Source: Streptomyces sp. NBC_01788 | GTDB lineage: Bacteria > Actinomycetota > Actinomycetes > Streptomycetales > Streptomycetaceae | DNA: 64,000 nt | Direction: 5' to 3' | Assembly (NCBI RefSeq): GCF_035917575.1 | Contig: NZ_CP109090.1 | Location: 124,001 to 188,000 of the forward strand | Shown: piece after piece, positions 34,120 through 42,626 of the stretch | How positions within the stretch are numbered: position 1 is the first letter of the stretch | Layout of the letters: each line of letters begins with the position of its first letter | Program-made: the position numbers and the translations under genes | Notes under the pieces: model-generated | Database searches by the model: none | What the model saw: only the letters and a program-made list of their open reading frames with translations | Told to the model about the DNA's origin: nothing

Positions 34120-34259
34120 GCGCTCCCCACGCACGTGGGGGTCTGCCCGTCATCACGGTGCGCAGCTTGTGCGCGGCGGCGTGCTCCCCACGCGCGTGGG
34201 GGTTCCGCGACGCCCGGCTGCTTTTCAAGCCTTCCCCACCCGCGTGGGGGCCTGCTCAA
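34120..34259 (+). CRISPR. Degenerate type I-E-like CRISPR array remnant
   Basis: Two 29-nt units (34120-34148 and 34181-34209) share GCTCCCCACGC(A/G)CGTGGGGGT and are exactly 61 bp apart, leaving a 32-nt spacer. That is type I-E spacing, and the palindromic CTCCCCACGC/GCGTGGGG core is typical of actinobacterial I-E repeats. A third, more diverged unit (TCCCCACCCGCGTGGGGG, around 34229-34259) follows after only about 19 nt, so that spacer is partly deleted. No cas gene lies in the window. Confidence 0.55.
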
Positions 34260-34310
34260 CTCGGTGGCTGGGGTGCACTCGTTGTCGAAGTAGCGTCCGT
34301 CCCGCCTTGA

Positions 34311-34379
34311 CGTATGTGCCTCGGATCAGGGAGTTGAGGCGGCCGCGCTGATTGTCCCGAGCCTCGCCGCCTCCCTGAC
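34311..34379 (+). pseudogene. IS110-family transposase, 5' part of an interrupted fragment
   Basis: In frame with the segment after the ISAs1 element, this reads SDQGVEAAALIVPSLAASLT. Joined across the element it continues AVLDQRKLLAGRIEELLEAH, a normal IS110 sequence. The true N-terminal half is absent upstream. Confidence 0.6.
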
Positions 34380-35755
34380 CAGGGTCTTTGAGAAGTGCCG
34401 AGGTGGGCGGGTTCGCTTGCTGAGCACCGGTTGTGACGGCTTGTCGACTTCTGTCTGTGGGTGACCCTGGACGCAGAACAGGCATGGCCGCTGGTGATCA
34501 TGTGGGTGTCGAGTCCGTATGAGCACCGAGCGAGTCCATGCCTGCACACCCATCTTCCCGCATGCCGTCATGCCTTCGACAACTGGGGGACGCCTCCGGC
34601 TCAGCCCCGCTGGAGGCAGCCGTTGACCTGCGGAGTTATATGGCCACGGTGCCTGACCCACGGGCCCGTCGCGGCATACGTCACCCTTGGACAGCCCTGC
34701 TCACCGCTGCGGCCGCCGCCGTTCTGGCAGGCGCCGCCTCGATTACGGCGATCGGAGAGTGGGTCGCCGACGCACCGCAGAGGGCCCTGGCCCTGCTCGG
34801 GTTCCGGCCCGATCCGCTGACCGGCCTGATCCGCCCGCCCCATGCCACGACCATCCGTCTCGTCCTGGCCGCCGCGGACGGTGACGCCCTCGACCGCGCC
34901 ATCGGCGACTTCCTCCAGGAACGCAAGGCCCCGGCCCCGGGACGAAAGGTCATCGCCGTCGACGGCAAGACACTCCGTGGCTCCCGCACCACAAAACAGC
35001 GGGCCACTTCCCTGATCGCCGCCATGACCCACGACGGCCAGGTCCTCGCCCAACGTCAGATCGACGGCAAGAGCAACGAGATCCCGGCCTTCGCCCCACT
35101 CCTGGACGGCCTCGACCTGACCGGCGCGGTGATCACCGCGGACGCTCTTCACACCCAGCACGACCACGCCTCCTACCTGCATGAACGCGGGGCCCACTAC
35201 CTGGCCGTCGTCAAGAAGAACCACCCCGGACTGCATCAGAAGGTCCGCCGCCTACCCTGGCGTGATGTCCGCCTGGACCACTACGAACGCGCCCGGGCCC
35301 ACCACCGCGAGGAGATCCGCCGGCTGAAGACCGCCACCTTCGCCCACCTCGACTACCCGCACGCCCGCCAGGCCCTCCAAGTCGTGCGCTGGAGACGGGA
35401 CCTGGGCACCGGCAGGCTGACGATCGAGCGGATCTACCTGGTCACGAGCCTGCCGCCCGGCGCGGCCACCGGCAGCGAACTCGCCGCCTGGATCCGCGGG
35501 CACTGGCTCATCGAAAACCAGCTCCACCACGTCCGAGACCGCACCTTCCGCGAGGACGCCTCCAAAATCTGCACCCGGCACCTGCCCCGCGTGATGGCCG
35601 GCCTGCGCAATCTCGCCATCGGCGTCCACCGCCAGGACGGCCACACCAACATCGCCGCCGCCCTCCGCCGCACCGGCCGTGACCACCAGCGGCCCCTCAC
35701 CGCCCTCGGACTGACCTGACGAACCCGGACACAAGATCACTTCTCAAAGACCCTG
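34380..35755 (+). mobile_element. ISAs1-family insertion sequence, complete
   Basis: Perfect 18-bp inverted repeats CAGGGTCTTTGAGAAGTG lie at 34380-34397 and inverted at 35738-35755. The 10-bp target duplication CCTCCCTGAC flanks the element at 34370-34379 and 35756-35765. The transposase frame is intact. This is the clearest recent insertion in the window and it splits an older IS110 remnant. Confidence 0.93.
34538..35719 (+). CDS. ISAs1-family transposase
   Basis: The 393-residue protein has the ISAs1 N-terminal associated domain (MATVPDPRARRGIRHPW, about 35-51) and a DDE core with VIAVDGKTLRGSRT (first Asp, near 142), VITADALHTQ (second Asp, near 197) and HWLIENQLHHVRDRTFRED (Glu, near 326). 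The HWxIEN and LHHVRDxxFxED blocks are diagnostic. The ATG at 34538 is the likeliest start. Element ends and frame are intact, so mobility is plausible. Confidence 0.9.
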   Translation: MPAHPSSRMPSCLRQLGDASGSAPLEAAVDLRSYMATVPDPRARRGIRHPWTALLTAAAAAVLAGAASITAIGEWVADAPQRALALLGFRPDPLTGLIRPPHATTIRLVLAAADGDALDRAIGDFLQERKAPAPGRKVIAVDGKTLRGSRTTKQRATSLIAAMTHDGQVLAQRQIDGKSNEIPAFAPLLDGLDLTGAVITADALHTQHDHASYLHERGAHYLAVVKKNHPGLHQKVRRLPWRDVRLDHYERARAHHREEIRRLKTATFAHLDYPHARQALQVVRWRRDLGTGRLTIERIYLVTSLPPGAATGSELAAWIRGHWLIENQLHHVRDRTFREDASKICTRHLPRVMAGLRNLAIGVHRQDGHTNIAAALRRTGRDHQRPLTALGLT

Positions 35756-35765
35756 CCTCCCTGAC

Positions 35766-36222
35766 AGCCGTGCTCGACCAACGCAAGCTGCTGGCCGGGC
35801 GGATCGAGGAACTGCTGGAGGCCCACCCTCTTTCGAAAGTCCTGACGTCGATGCCAGGCGTCGGCGTCAGGACCGGAGCCAGGATTCTGATCGAGGTCGG
35901 CGACGGCAGCACCTTCCCGACCGCCGGCCACCTCGCCGCCTACGCCGGACTCGCCCCGGCGACCCGGAGCTCGGGCTCCTCGATCCGCGGCGAACAGCCA
36001 TCCCGGCGGGGAAACAAACAGCTCAAACGGGCCTTCTTTCTCTCCGCGTTCGCCGCCCTGGGCGACCCGGCATCGAGGGCCTACTACGACAAGAAGATCG
36101 TCCAGGGCAAGCACCACACCCAGGCACTGCTCTGCCTCGCCCGACGCCGAGCCGACGTCCTCTTCGCCATGCACCGCGACGGAACCTTCTACTCATCTCA
36201 GTCGTCGGGCTCAGCCGCCTGA
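35766..36222 (+). pseudogene. IS110-family transposase, C-terminal part of an interrupted fragment
   Basis: The frame encodes the IS110 C-terminal domain: VLTSMPGVGVRTGARILIEV, LAAYAGLAPATRSSGSSIRG, RGNKQLKRAFFLSAFAALGD and CLARRRADVLFAMHRDG. The conserved Ser-rich motif is present. The N-terminal DEDD domain is missing, and an ISAs1 element interrupts the remaining part 20 codons in. Confidence 0.85.
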
Positions 36223-36223
36223 C

Positions 36224-36700
36224 CTACGGCTCCATGAGGAGGACGACTCGATCAGTCTCGACATCGAAGCCGAGGATCGGATGGCCATCGGCACCCTCCG
36301 CGTCCATCAGCACCGGTTTACCCAACCGCCGCCCAATCTCCCTGAGGAAGCCGCACAGCACATCGAGTCGCTCCTGCCCCTGCAACTCCCGCAGGTCGAC
36401 GTCGAAGTCGACGACCTCGTCGTCAAGGAAACGAAAGATCGCCTGCACATCGGCAGTCGGCCAGACCCGCAAGTTCGGACACTCGGCATTCACCGGGCGG
36501 GACAGCACGATCTCCGCCCGGGGCACCGGAAGCACCGTCGCTCCCTCCGAGTACTGGCACTTCCAGCCCTTCTCCGCCACAAGATCGAGGACCACCTGCC
36601 AGTCCTCCACCGAGGTATTCGGGACGCGCACGTCCGGCAACGACCCCATCGAGTCCGGGTCGAAGAAGCACTTCACGTCATCCCACAGCAGGTCGGTCAC
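36224..36700 (-). CDS. Conserved hypothetical Streptomyces protein
   Basis: The 158-residue product begins VTDLLWDDVKCFFDPDSMGS, continues VEDWQVVLDLVAEKGWKCQY and VDFDVDLRELQGQERLDVLC, and ends VLMDAEGADGHPILGFDVET. It is a soluble, acidic alpha/beta protein. The GTG at 36700 was chosen over an upstream start because the preceding residues are of a different character. Similar proteins often sit beside polymorphic toxins as immunity proteins, but that role is not shown here. Confidence 0.65.
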   Translation of the reverse strand: MTDLLWDDVKCFFDPDSMGSLPDVRVPNTSVEDWQVVLDLVAEKGWKCQYSEGATVLPVPRAEIVLSRPVNAECPNLRVWPTADVQAIFRFLDDEVVDFDVDLRELQGQERLDVLCGFLREIGRRLGKPVLMDAEGADGHPILGFDVETDRVVLLMEP

Positions 36701-36754
36701 TCCGCCATGCTGCCCGGCTCGCCGACCCATCGCACCCCGATTCCCTTTGACTAA

Positions 36755-36953
36755 AGGCATAGGGGCACCCCGCCACGCCTCCTACCTCCACCAGCGCACC
36801 GTCGGCCGCATCGGATCCCTCACCCGCCTCATCCGCCAAGCAGCCATCACCGCCATCCACGACGGCACCGAACGCATCACCAAAAACACACTCGACGCCA
36901 TCCGCCTCGACCACCTCGCCGAAACCCACCGCCGCCCCACCCCACGGCGTTAA
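36755..36953 (+). pseudogene. TniB/TnsC-like AAA ATPase, C-terminal fragment
   Basis: The frame reads APRHASYLHQRTVGRIGSLT, RLIRQAAITAIHDGTERITK and LDAIRLDHLAETHRR, matching the end of transposon AAA ATPases of the TniB type. The Walker motifs are upstream and missing. It indicates that a Tn5053/Tn402-like transposon was once present. Confidence 0.6.
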
Positions 36954-37701
36954 CCTCACCCGCCGAACAGGCAGAACACCCCTGACCAGCACAAACACAC
37001 ACCAGGCCTTTTAGCGCTCCCGAACCTACAACGAGCCCGACCCCGCTCAGAACAGAAGACACAACCCCAGTTCAAACGCCCTGACCATCCCGCCCGAACC
37101 GCTCAACCAGCCTCTCAACTGATCAGCAACACACCAGGCCAGCGAACACCCCGTACACCAACAAACCCCCCTCCGAGCGTCAGTACTCCTTGGTTCCGGA
37201 ATGAAAGGTGGGCGGCGCAGATGGCGCCGGTGAGGTCGGCGGTGCGTTCGGCGGCGAAGCCGATGTCGCAAGCGTTGCCACTGGCCCGTCTCTCGACGTT
37301 TTCGGTGTCCGCGGGCGGGGTGTGCTGTAGCCGCGCACGGCTGGCGGTGCCGGCCGCCGGGCCGCCGACCTGGCGTCGGCACCGTCCCTCCTCGGCGAGG
37401 CGGGCCGGGGCCTGTTCCTCGTCGACGCGCTTGCCGGCCTGTGGGAGGTGCTGGACCGCCTGTCCCGGGGTGTGGCTCTGCTCGGGAAGACGGTCCGGGC
37501 CGAGCTGGACCTGGTCGTGCGCGTGACGGTGTGACCGCGCCACCTCCTCGGCTTGATCCCGACCACTGTGCATCCCGGCACCGATTTCGGTGAGGCCAGC
37601 GTGACGGAGGGCGTCCGAGGGCAGGTGACCCGTACCTAGGCCGACCGGCTTGGCCGTACCACCGCCGAGACGCACACCGCCGGGCGGCAGTACCGTTCCG
37701 G
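36954..37701. other. Low-information stretch with one coding-like fragment
   Basis: Most of these 750 bp lack a recognisable gene. One + strand frame (about 37350-37533) reads SLLGEAGRGLFLVDALAGLW, EVLDRLSRGVALLGKTVRAE and stops, which looks like the helical C-terminus of a small protein, but no start or family was identified. Confidence 0.3.
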
Positions 37702-37974
37702 TCAGTTCCGCCGGTGGTGGAGCAGGGCGGCCCGTAGGTCGTGCTCGGTGATGTGGTCAGCGGGGCGGTGGACTGTCCAGCGGTGGGCATCGCCGTCCAT
37801 GGGCAGCACGGCGACGACGGTTTCCAGCGGGGGACGGCCGGGTTCGGTGTACGCGAATTGGCGGATGACGACGGCGGTGTCGTCGTCCAGGCCGAGCACG
37901 ACGCGCACGGTGTCCCTCAGTTCGCGCAGGCGCGGACTCAGACCGGCGGTTGCTGGTGGCAGTTGCGGTGGCAT
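37702..37974 (-). CDS. Conserved small hypothetical protein
   Basis: The 90-residue product reads MPPQLPPATAGLSPRLRELR, TVRVVLGLDDDTAVVIRQFA and ETVVAVLPMDGDAHRWTVHR. The ATG at 37974 is preceded by AAGGAG at 9 bp, preferred over a GTG at 37998. It follows the membrane-protein gene by 20 bp in the same direction and is likely the last gene of the cupredoxin/metallophosphoesterase operon. Function unknown. Confidence 0.65.
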   Translation of the reverse strand: MPPQLPPATAGLSPRLRELRDTVRVVLGLDDDTAVVIRQFAYTEPGRPPLETVVAVLPMDGDAHRWTVHRPADHITEHDLRAALLHHRRN

Positions 37975-37994
37975 GGGGAAGACTCCTTGGTTCG

Positions 37995-38447
37995 TCACGT
38001 TGGTGGTGTACGGGTGGTGGCCTGGTCCCAGACGGGTGCCCTGAGGGGAGGCCGGGCAGCGCGGTGTTGCCTGGTCACGATTGCCTGCCAGATGGCGAGG
38101 AGCAGCAGGGTGCCGGTTTCGGCCAGGATGCTGAGCAGGGCCTGCGGTGCGGGCTGCAGGCCGTGTTCGGTGAATCCGAAGACGCCCACCGTGCGGGAGG
38201 CGGCGAAGCCGCCGAGGGCGCCCAGCGCCACCCCCGCGGCGGCGAGTTTCAGCAGCGGCGGCATCCCGATCAGCAGCAGCGCGGCGACGGCGAAGGAGAC
38301 GCTCGCCTGGAGCAGGAACAGGGGCCCCACGACGGGGAGGAAGCGGTACTCGTCGACGTAGAGCCGGGCGTGGATGTATCCGCTCCCGGCGAGCATGACG
38401 GCGATCGCGGCGCGCACGGCCGGGGCGAGGAGTCCTCCGGCGGTCAT
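37995..38447 (-). CDS. Four-helix integral membrane protein
   Basis: The 150-residue protein has about four hydrophobic segments (AIAVMLAGSGYIHARLYV, LFLLQASVSFAVAALLLIGM, LAAAGVALGALGGFAAS, LLSILAETGTLLLLAIWQAI). The ATG at 38447 overlaps the metallophosphoesterase stop by 4 bp. Such small membrane proteins with HARLYVDEYR-type loops accompany exported cupredoxins in actinomycetes. The exact role is unknown. Confidence 0.7.
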   Translation of the reverse strand: MTAGGLLAPAVRAAIAVMLAGSGYIHARLYVDEYRFLPVVGPLFLLQASVSFAVAALLLIGMPPLLKLAAAGVALGALGGFAASRTVGVFGFTEHGLQPAPQALLSILAETGTLLLLAIWQAIVTRQHRAARPPLRAPVWDQATTRTPPT

Positions 38448-39496
38448 GTCAGCCTCTCGTCCTTGATCGCCAGCTCCCGGTCGCCCTGCCGGTAGCCCAC
38501 CGTGCGGATGCCGAGCGCGTCCTTGAGCTGTCGGGCGGGCACGACCTGCGGAGTGGGCGCGGGGGCCCGTCCCGGCTTCGGCAGCGGATAGGCCGTGGTG
38601 GTGGCGGAGTGGAAGGTGATGTTGCCGTCCGTCTTGGTGAAGAGCTGGTGGACATGCCCGTTGAGACAGGTGACGGAGGAGAAGCGGCGCAGGAGCGCGA
38701 TGACGCGCAGCGCGTCGTCCGTACTCCAGCCCCACCGCGGGTACATGGCGAACAGCGGGATGTGGCTGAAGACCACGATGGGCGTGTCCGAGGACAGTCC
38801 CCTGAGGTCCCTGCGGACGAACTCGATCTGCTCCTCGCCGAGATGGCCGAGCTTCTCCAGGCTCAGGGTGTTGACCAGGGCGATGAAGTGCACGCCGTGG
38901 GTGTCGAAGCTGTACCAGCCTTCGCCGAGCGTGCCCTTGCCGAAGGTGTGCCGGTAGGCGCGTCCTGCGTCGCCGATGGAGTCGTGCTCGCCGGGCACCG
39001 TGAAGACACGGTCGGTCCGCATCCCGGTCATCATCTGCCTGACCTGGTCGAACTGCGAGGGCGTGGAGAGATGGGTCAGATCCCCGCTGTGCATCACGAA
39101 GTCGGGTCGGAAACCGAGCGAGTTGACCTGGCGGATCGCCTCGGAGAAGGAGCCGGCCACGTCCATGTTCGCCGGGCCCTGGAAGCCGATGTGGCTGTCG
39201 GAGACCTGCACGAACCGCAGCGCGCCGCTCGCCGTCGTACCGGCTCCCGCCGCCATGGCTCCGGCGGCCGTGGTGCCGGGGGCGCCGCTCCTGTCGGCGA
39301 TGTGGCTGATCACCTCCCCACTGGCCACGGTCAGCACCACGGCACCGCCGAACCACCCCGCGTGCCGCAGGAGCTGGCGCCGGGTCATGCCGTTCGGGCC
39401 GTCGGGCTGCCCGGTGTCGTCCAGCGGTGCCGGATCGAGCCTGCCATCGGGCCTGCCATCGGGCCTGCCATCGGGCCTGTCGGGGTACGCGGTCAT
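38444..39496 (-). CDS. Tat-exported metallophosphoesterase
   Basis: The 350-residue protein has a twin-arginine signal (MTRRQLLRHAGWFGG, about residues 37-51) after an unusual N-terminal PDGR repeat. The calcineurin-like phosphoesterase motifs follow: VQVSDSHIGF (D-x-H), HSGDLTH (GD), VPGEHDS (GEHD replacing GNHD), VVFSHIPLF and NGHVHQ. It would act outside the membrane on a phosphoester using two metals. The start overlaps the cupredoxin stop (ATGA). The GNHD Asn is replaced by Glu, which may tune metal binding. Confidence 0.85.
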   Translation of the reverse strand: MTAYPDRPDGRPDGRPDGRLDPAPLDDTGQPDGPNGMTRRQLLRHAGWFGGAVVLTVASGEVISHIADRSGAPGTTAAGAMAAGAGTTASGALRFVQVSDSHIGFQGPANMDVAGSFSEAIRQVNSLGFRPDFVMHSGDLTHLSTPSQFDQVRQMMTGMRTDRVFTVPGEHDSIGDAGRAYRHTFGKGTLGEGWYSFDTHGVHFIALVNTLSLEKLGHLGEEQIEFVRRDLRGLSSDTPIVVFSHIPLFAMYPRWGWSTDDALRVIALLRRFSSVTCLNGHVHQLFTKTDGNITFHSATTTAYPLPKPGRAPAPTPQVVPARQLKDALGIRTVGYRQGDRELAIKDERLT

Positions 39497-40047
39497 CGGG
39501 TCACCTCCACGGTGGCGGTCATGAACGGATGGATCGTGCAGAGGTAGTGGTAGGTGCCGGGCGCGGTGAACCGGTAGCGATACGTGGCGTGGGTGGCCAG
39601 GGCGGCCGAGCGCAACGGGCCGCCCGAACCGGCGCTGGTGACGGTGTGCGCGTCGGTGTCCTGGTTGGTCCAGGTCACCGTCGTGCCCGCTTTGACCTTC
39701 AGCGCGGCCGGGGAGAACGCGAAGTTCTTGATCGCCACGGCGCTTCCCGACACCGGTGCGGGCGGCGTGCTGCTGCTCGGGGGGCGCATGGGCATTCTCA
39801 TGCTGGGCATGGGCGAGGCGCCGGGAGCGGAGCCCGCCGCGTTTCCCGGTCCGGAGGCACCGGGCATGCCGGCCGTCTGGTGCTGGCCGTGTCCCGGCGT
39901 GATGGCGCCGGCACCGGTGGGCGAGGAGTGCGACGACTGGCCGCATGCGCTCAGGAGTCCCAGCGCGCCGGCGGTGGCGACGGTGGCGACGGCGAGTCCG
40001 GCCGCAGCGCGTGATCGCCGGCCTGGTGTACGAAGGTGCGGGTACAT
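39493..40047 (-). CDS. Cupredoxin-domain lipoprotein
   Basis: The 184-residue precursor has a lipoprotein signal (LGLLSACG lipobox, Cys near 35), a His/Met-rich linker (HGQHQTAGMPG, PMPSMRMPMRPP) and a plastocyanin-like domain from about residue 100 with ligands in DAHTV (His) and YLCTIHPFM (Cys, His, Met). It should bind copper at the outer face of the membrane. The Met/His linker may be an extra copper site. First gene of a four-gene operon divergent from an ECF sigma gene. Confidence 0.87.
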   Translation of the reverse strand: MYPHLRTPGRRSRAAAGLAVATVATAGALGLLSACGQSSHSSPTGAGAITPGHGQHQTAGMPGASGPGNAAGSAPGASPMPSMRMPMRPPSSSTPPAPVSGSAVAIKNFAFSPAALKVKAGTTVTWTNQDTDAHTVTSAGSGGPLRSAALATHATYRYRFTAPGTYHYLCTIHPFMTATVEVTR

Positions 40048-40377
40048 GCTGTTCGTTCCTCACTGATCAGGTCGAGATGGGGAATGCGCCGGCCGAGTGC
40101 GCGCAAGCGAGGTGAAGTCGCAGGCGGCATATGGCAGTTCCTCATCCGCGGGCCGAGAACGGCCTGGGACGTGGGCGAGAAATGCCGCGGATCCCGGCTC
40201 TGTAGGACTCCACGAGTGGCGGGGGTCGCACGGTTCAGTCGATACGCGCCTTTTATGGCACTTTCTTCGGGCCGTCGCAGATCGGCCGGCCCTTCGGCGT
40301 TCCGCACGCGTGGCCCTAGCGGCACTCACGGAGAGTCACTGCTCCTGTGCGGTGCATCACGAGACAAAGCAGCGAAT

Positions 40378-40998
40378 ATGCGTAATGATCGTCTTATGCC
40401 CTGGAGTTCCCGAAAACGTGGCCCAAGGGCCGATCCGGATCGCTCCGCGAACCGTGTCTCTGGTAAAGGGGCCCTTTCGACCACGGACGAGGAACTGCTG
40501 CGCACCCTGTATGCCGAGCACGCGGGGCCCCTGTTCCACTACGTGCTTCGGCTGGCCTCAGGAGATCGGCAATGGGCGGAGGATGTCGTGCAGGAGACAC
40601 TGCTCCGGGCGTGGCAGCATCCCGCCGCGTTCGACCCCGCACGCGGCCCGGCCCGAGCATGGCTGTGTACGGTCGCCCGGCACCTGGTCGTCGACGCCCA
40701 CCGGGCCCGGCAGGCCAGGCCGGCCGAGGCCGGCGGCGAGGCGCTGGAGCGAGCCGCCGAGCAGACACCGGGCGAGGACGAGATCGAGCAGGCACTGCAG
40801 AGCTGGGCAGTTGCCGACGCGCTGCGGACACTGTCCCCGGACCACCGCGCCGTCCTGCTGGAGACCTACTACCGGGGACAAACCATGGCGGAGGCCGCAC
40901 GGGTGCTGGGCGTCCCGCTGGGCACCGTGAAGTCGCGGACGTACTACGCCCTGCACGCCCTCAGGCTGGCGCTCCAGGAACGAGGGATCGAGTCATGA
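40378..40998 (+). CDS. ECF-type RNA polymerase sigma factor (SigK/SigL-like)
   Basis: The ~206-residue protein has sigma region 2 (LLRTLYAEHAGPLFHYVLRL, VVQETLLRAWQHP, RAWLCTVARHLVVDAHRARQ) and region 4 (ALRTLSPDHRAVLLETYYRG, TMAEAARVLGVPLGTVKSRT). The ATG at 40378 is used, with 40396 as alternative. It is followed 25 bp later by its probable anti-sigma gene and lies divergent to the cupredoxin operon across 330 bp, its likely target promoter. Confidence 0.88.
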   Translation: MRNDRLMPWSSRKRGPRADPDRSANRVSGKGALSTTDEELLRTLYAEHAGPLFHYVLRLASGDRQWAEDVVQETLLRAWQHPAAFDPARGPARAWLCTVARHLVVDAHRARQARPAEAGGEALERAAEQTPGEDEIEQALQSWAVADALRTLSPDHRAVLLETYYRGQTMAEAARVLGVPLGTVKSRTYYALHALRLALQERGIES

Positions 40999-41023
40999 CG
41001 GCGGGGTGGAGGAGGTGCCGACC

Positions 41024-41812
41024 ATGAACGCGGACCACGACGCCCTCCGGCTGGCGCTGGGCGGATACATCCTGGGCGCGCTGCCCCCGGCGGATATGGA
41101 ACAGGTGCGCGACCACCTCGCGGGATGCGCCGAGTGCCGGGCGGAACACACGCAGTTGGCGAGGCTGCCCGCGCTGCTGGCGACGGTGACCGCGGCCGAA
41201 GCCGCAGGTCAGACGGTGCCGGTTGCCGACGCGGATCTGGCCGATCGGCTGGTGGCGCGGGCAGCCGAGAGCGCGCAGGGCTCTCCGCCCGCGCGGTCCG
41301 CCGCGACTGGGGCGCCGCAGGCACGCGAGGCGGGGGTGCTGGAGAGGCTGCTGCAGCAGGCCGCGGCCCGGCGCCGCAAGACGTGGCGGCTGCAACTGGC
41401 GGGCGCCGCCGCCTCCCTGATGCTCCTCGCGGGAGCGGTCGGCGGCACCTGGCTGGCGACCATCGGGTCCGTGGTCAGTGAGGCGAGGCCGCCCGGACCG
41501 ACCATGCCGGCTCCGTCGCGCACCTTCTCCGGGCACGATCCCACCACCGGCGTCACCGCTTCGGTGAAGGTCTCGCCCTCTGCCTGGGGCAGCGTCCTGC
41601 AGGTCTCCGCCAAGGGGGCGCCCGCCGGGATCACCTGCCGGCTACAGGCGGTCGGGTCCAGCGGGGTCAGGGCGGACGGCGCCACCTGGCGGGCGGGCGC
41701 GTACCCTCCCGGCATCACGGTCCCAGGGGCGGTCCCCATGTCGCCGGGCGCCATCGAGCACTTCGAGATCGTCGCCGGCAACGGTCAGAAGCTGGTCACG
41801 ATCCGAGCGTGA
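41024..41812 (+). CDS. Membrane-anchored zinc-finger anti-sigma factor (RskA-like)
   Basis: The 262-residue protein has a ZAS-type N-terminus (LALGGYILGALPPADMEQVR, DHLAGCAECRAEH with H-x3-C-x2-C), one membrane span near residue 130 (LAGAAASLMLLAGAVGGTWL) and an RskA-like outer domain (HDPTTGVTASVKVSPSAWGS). It should hold the upstream ECF sigma factor at the membrane until a signal triggers proteolysis. The ATG at 41024 follows GGAGG at 7-8 bp. A long terminator follows the gene. Confidence 0.88.
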   Translation: MNADHDALRLALGGYILGALPPADMEQVRDHLAGCAECRAEHTQLARLPALLATVTAAEAAGQTVPVADADLADRLVARAAESAQGSPPARSAATGAPQAREAGVLERLLQQAAARRRKTWRLQLAGAAASLMLLAGAVGGTWLATIGSVVSEARPPGPTMPAPSRTFSGHDPTTGVTASVKVSPSAWGSVLQVSAKGAPAGITCRLQAVGSSGVRADGATWRAGAYPPGITVPGAVPMSPGAIEHFEIVAGNGQKLVTIRA

Positions 41813-41815
41813 GAT

Positions 41816-41858
41816 CGCCAGGAGTCCGCCCGCCCCTGTGTCGGGCGGACTCCTGGCG
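41816..41858 (+). terminator. Long hairpin terminator of the sigma/anti-sigma operon
   Basis: A perfect 17-bp stem (41816-41832 with 41842-41858) closes on a 9-nt loop, starting 3 bp after the anti-sigma stop. Confidence 0.9.
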
Positions 41859-42197
41859 CACCGGACCACGGTCGTTCTCGGGACTCCGGCCCGCTCCCCT
41901 TCTGCGATTGCCGAACCAGTGGGCCCCGTCGCCCTCGCCGTCGATTCCCGCGAAGAAGGACAGTCCTTGGCCGACTTGACGCGTGAGTGCGCAGCCGGGG
42001 CGTGCGCGCGCCCCGGTCTTGATCTGACCAGCAAGAAGTGGAGCAAAAGGCGCGAATTGCTCGAACCGTTCGGCATGCGCCGTCCGTGGAACTGAATGAA
42101 CGCTCCGATGCAGGATCCGGCATACCGACCGCCCTTCGAATGCGTTGGCAGTCTCCACGTTCCGGTCTCCGCACATGCACAGAAGAGTCAGAAGACC

Positions 42198-42626
42198 ATG
42201 TTCGTAACCGATTCCCCCCGCCCGAGCCCACCGATCTCCCGGCGTTGCCGCCAGGAGGCACTGCTCGCCCTGCCCGCGCAGGAGGCGCACGTCTCCGCCG
42301 CTCGTCACCTCGCGGCCGATCTGCTGGAGACCTGGTGTGTTCCCGAGAGCGAGCGCGAGTCCGCCGTTCTCATCGTCGACGAACTCGCAGCCAACGCCGC
42401 CCGGTACGGCCGCGAGCACATGACCCTGCGGCTCGTCCTCGACCACGGCACCCTGAACATTGTGGTCAGTGACTCCGGAACGGCCGTGGAGCGCCGTCGC
42501 CCCGACATCGCCCCGGACGAGCACGGCCGCGGCACCGGCATCGTCCAGTACCTCACACAGTCGACCGAGGTCCACCAGACGCGCAGCGGCCGCGAAGTCC
42601 GCGCCTGCCTGAGGTGCTCGGCATGA
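42198..42626 (+). CDS. RsbW-like histidine-kinase-fold ATPase (anti-sigma type)
   Basis: The ~142-residue protein has the GHKL fold of Streptomyces RsbW/SpoIIAB-like kinases: VLIVDELAANAARYGREHMT (N-box), VVSDSGTA (G1) and GRGTGIVQYLTQS (G2). The region in front of the chosen ATG at 42198 extends in frame to 42096, so the start could be earlier. It ends in ATGA shared with the next gene. It likely binds ATP and an antagonist or sigma partner; none is adjacent. Confidence 0.75.
   Translation: MFVTDSPRPSPPISRRCRQEALLALPAQEAHVSAARHLAADLLETWCVPESERESAVLIVDELAANAARYGREHMTLRLVLDHGTLNIVVSDSGTAVERRRPDIAPDEHGRGTGIVQYLTQSTEVHQTRSGREVRACLRCSA

Noticed and set aside
34229..34259. Third full CRISPR repeat
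   Set aside because: It is only 48 bp from the second repeat and has one extra base in the core, so it is listed as a degenerate unit and not counted as a true repeat.
37350..37533. Gas-vesicle (GvpJ/GvpS-like) protein end
   Set aside because: The LVDALAGLWEVLDRL stretch looked suggestive, but the conserved GvpA-family residues around it do not match.
39440..39490. Four 12-bp repeats (CCATCGGGCCTG) as a regulatory array
   Set aside because: They are in frame within the metallophosphoesterase start and encode PDGR repeats, so they are explained as coding repeats.
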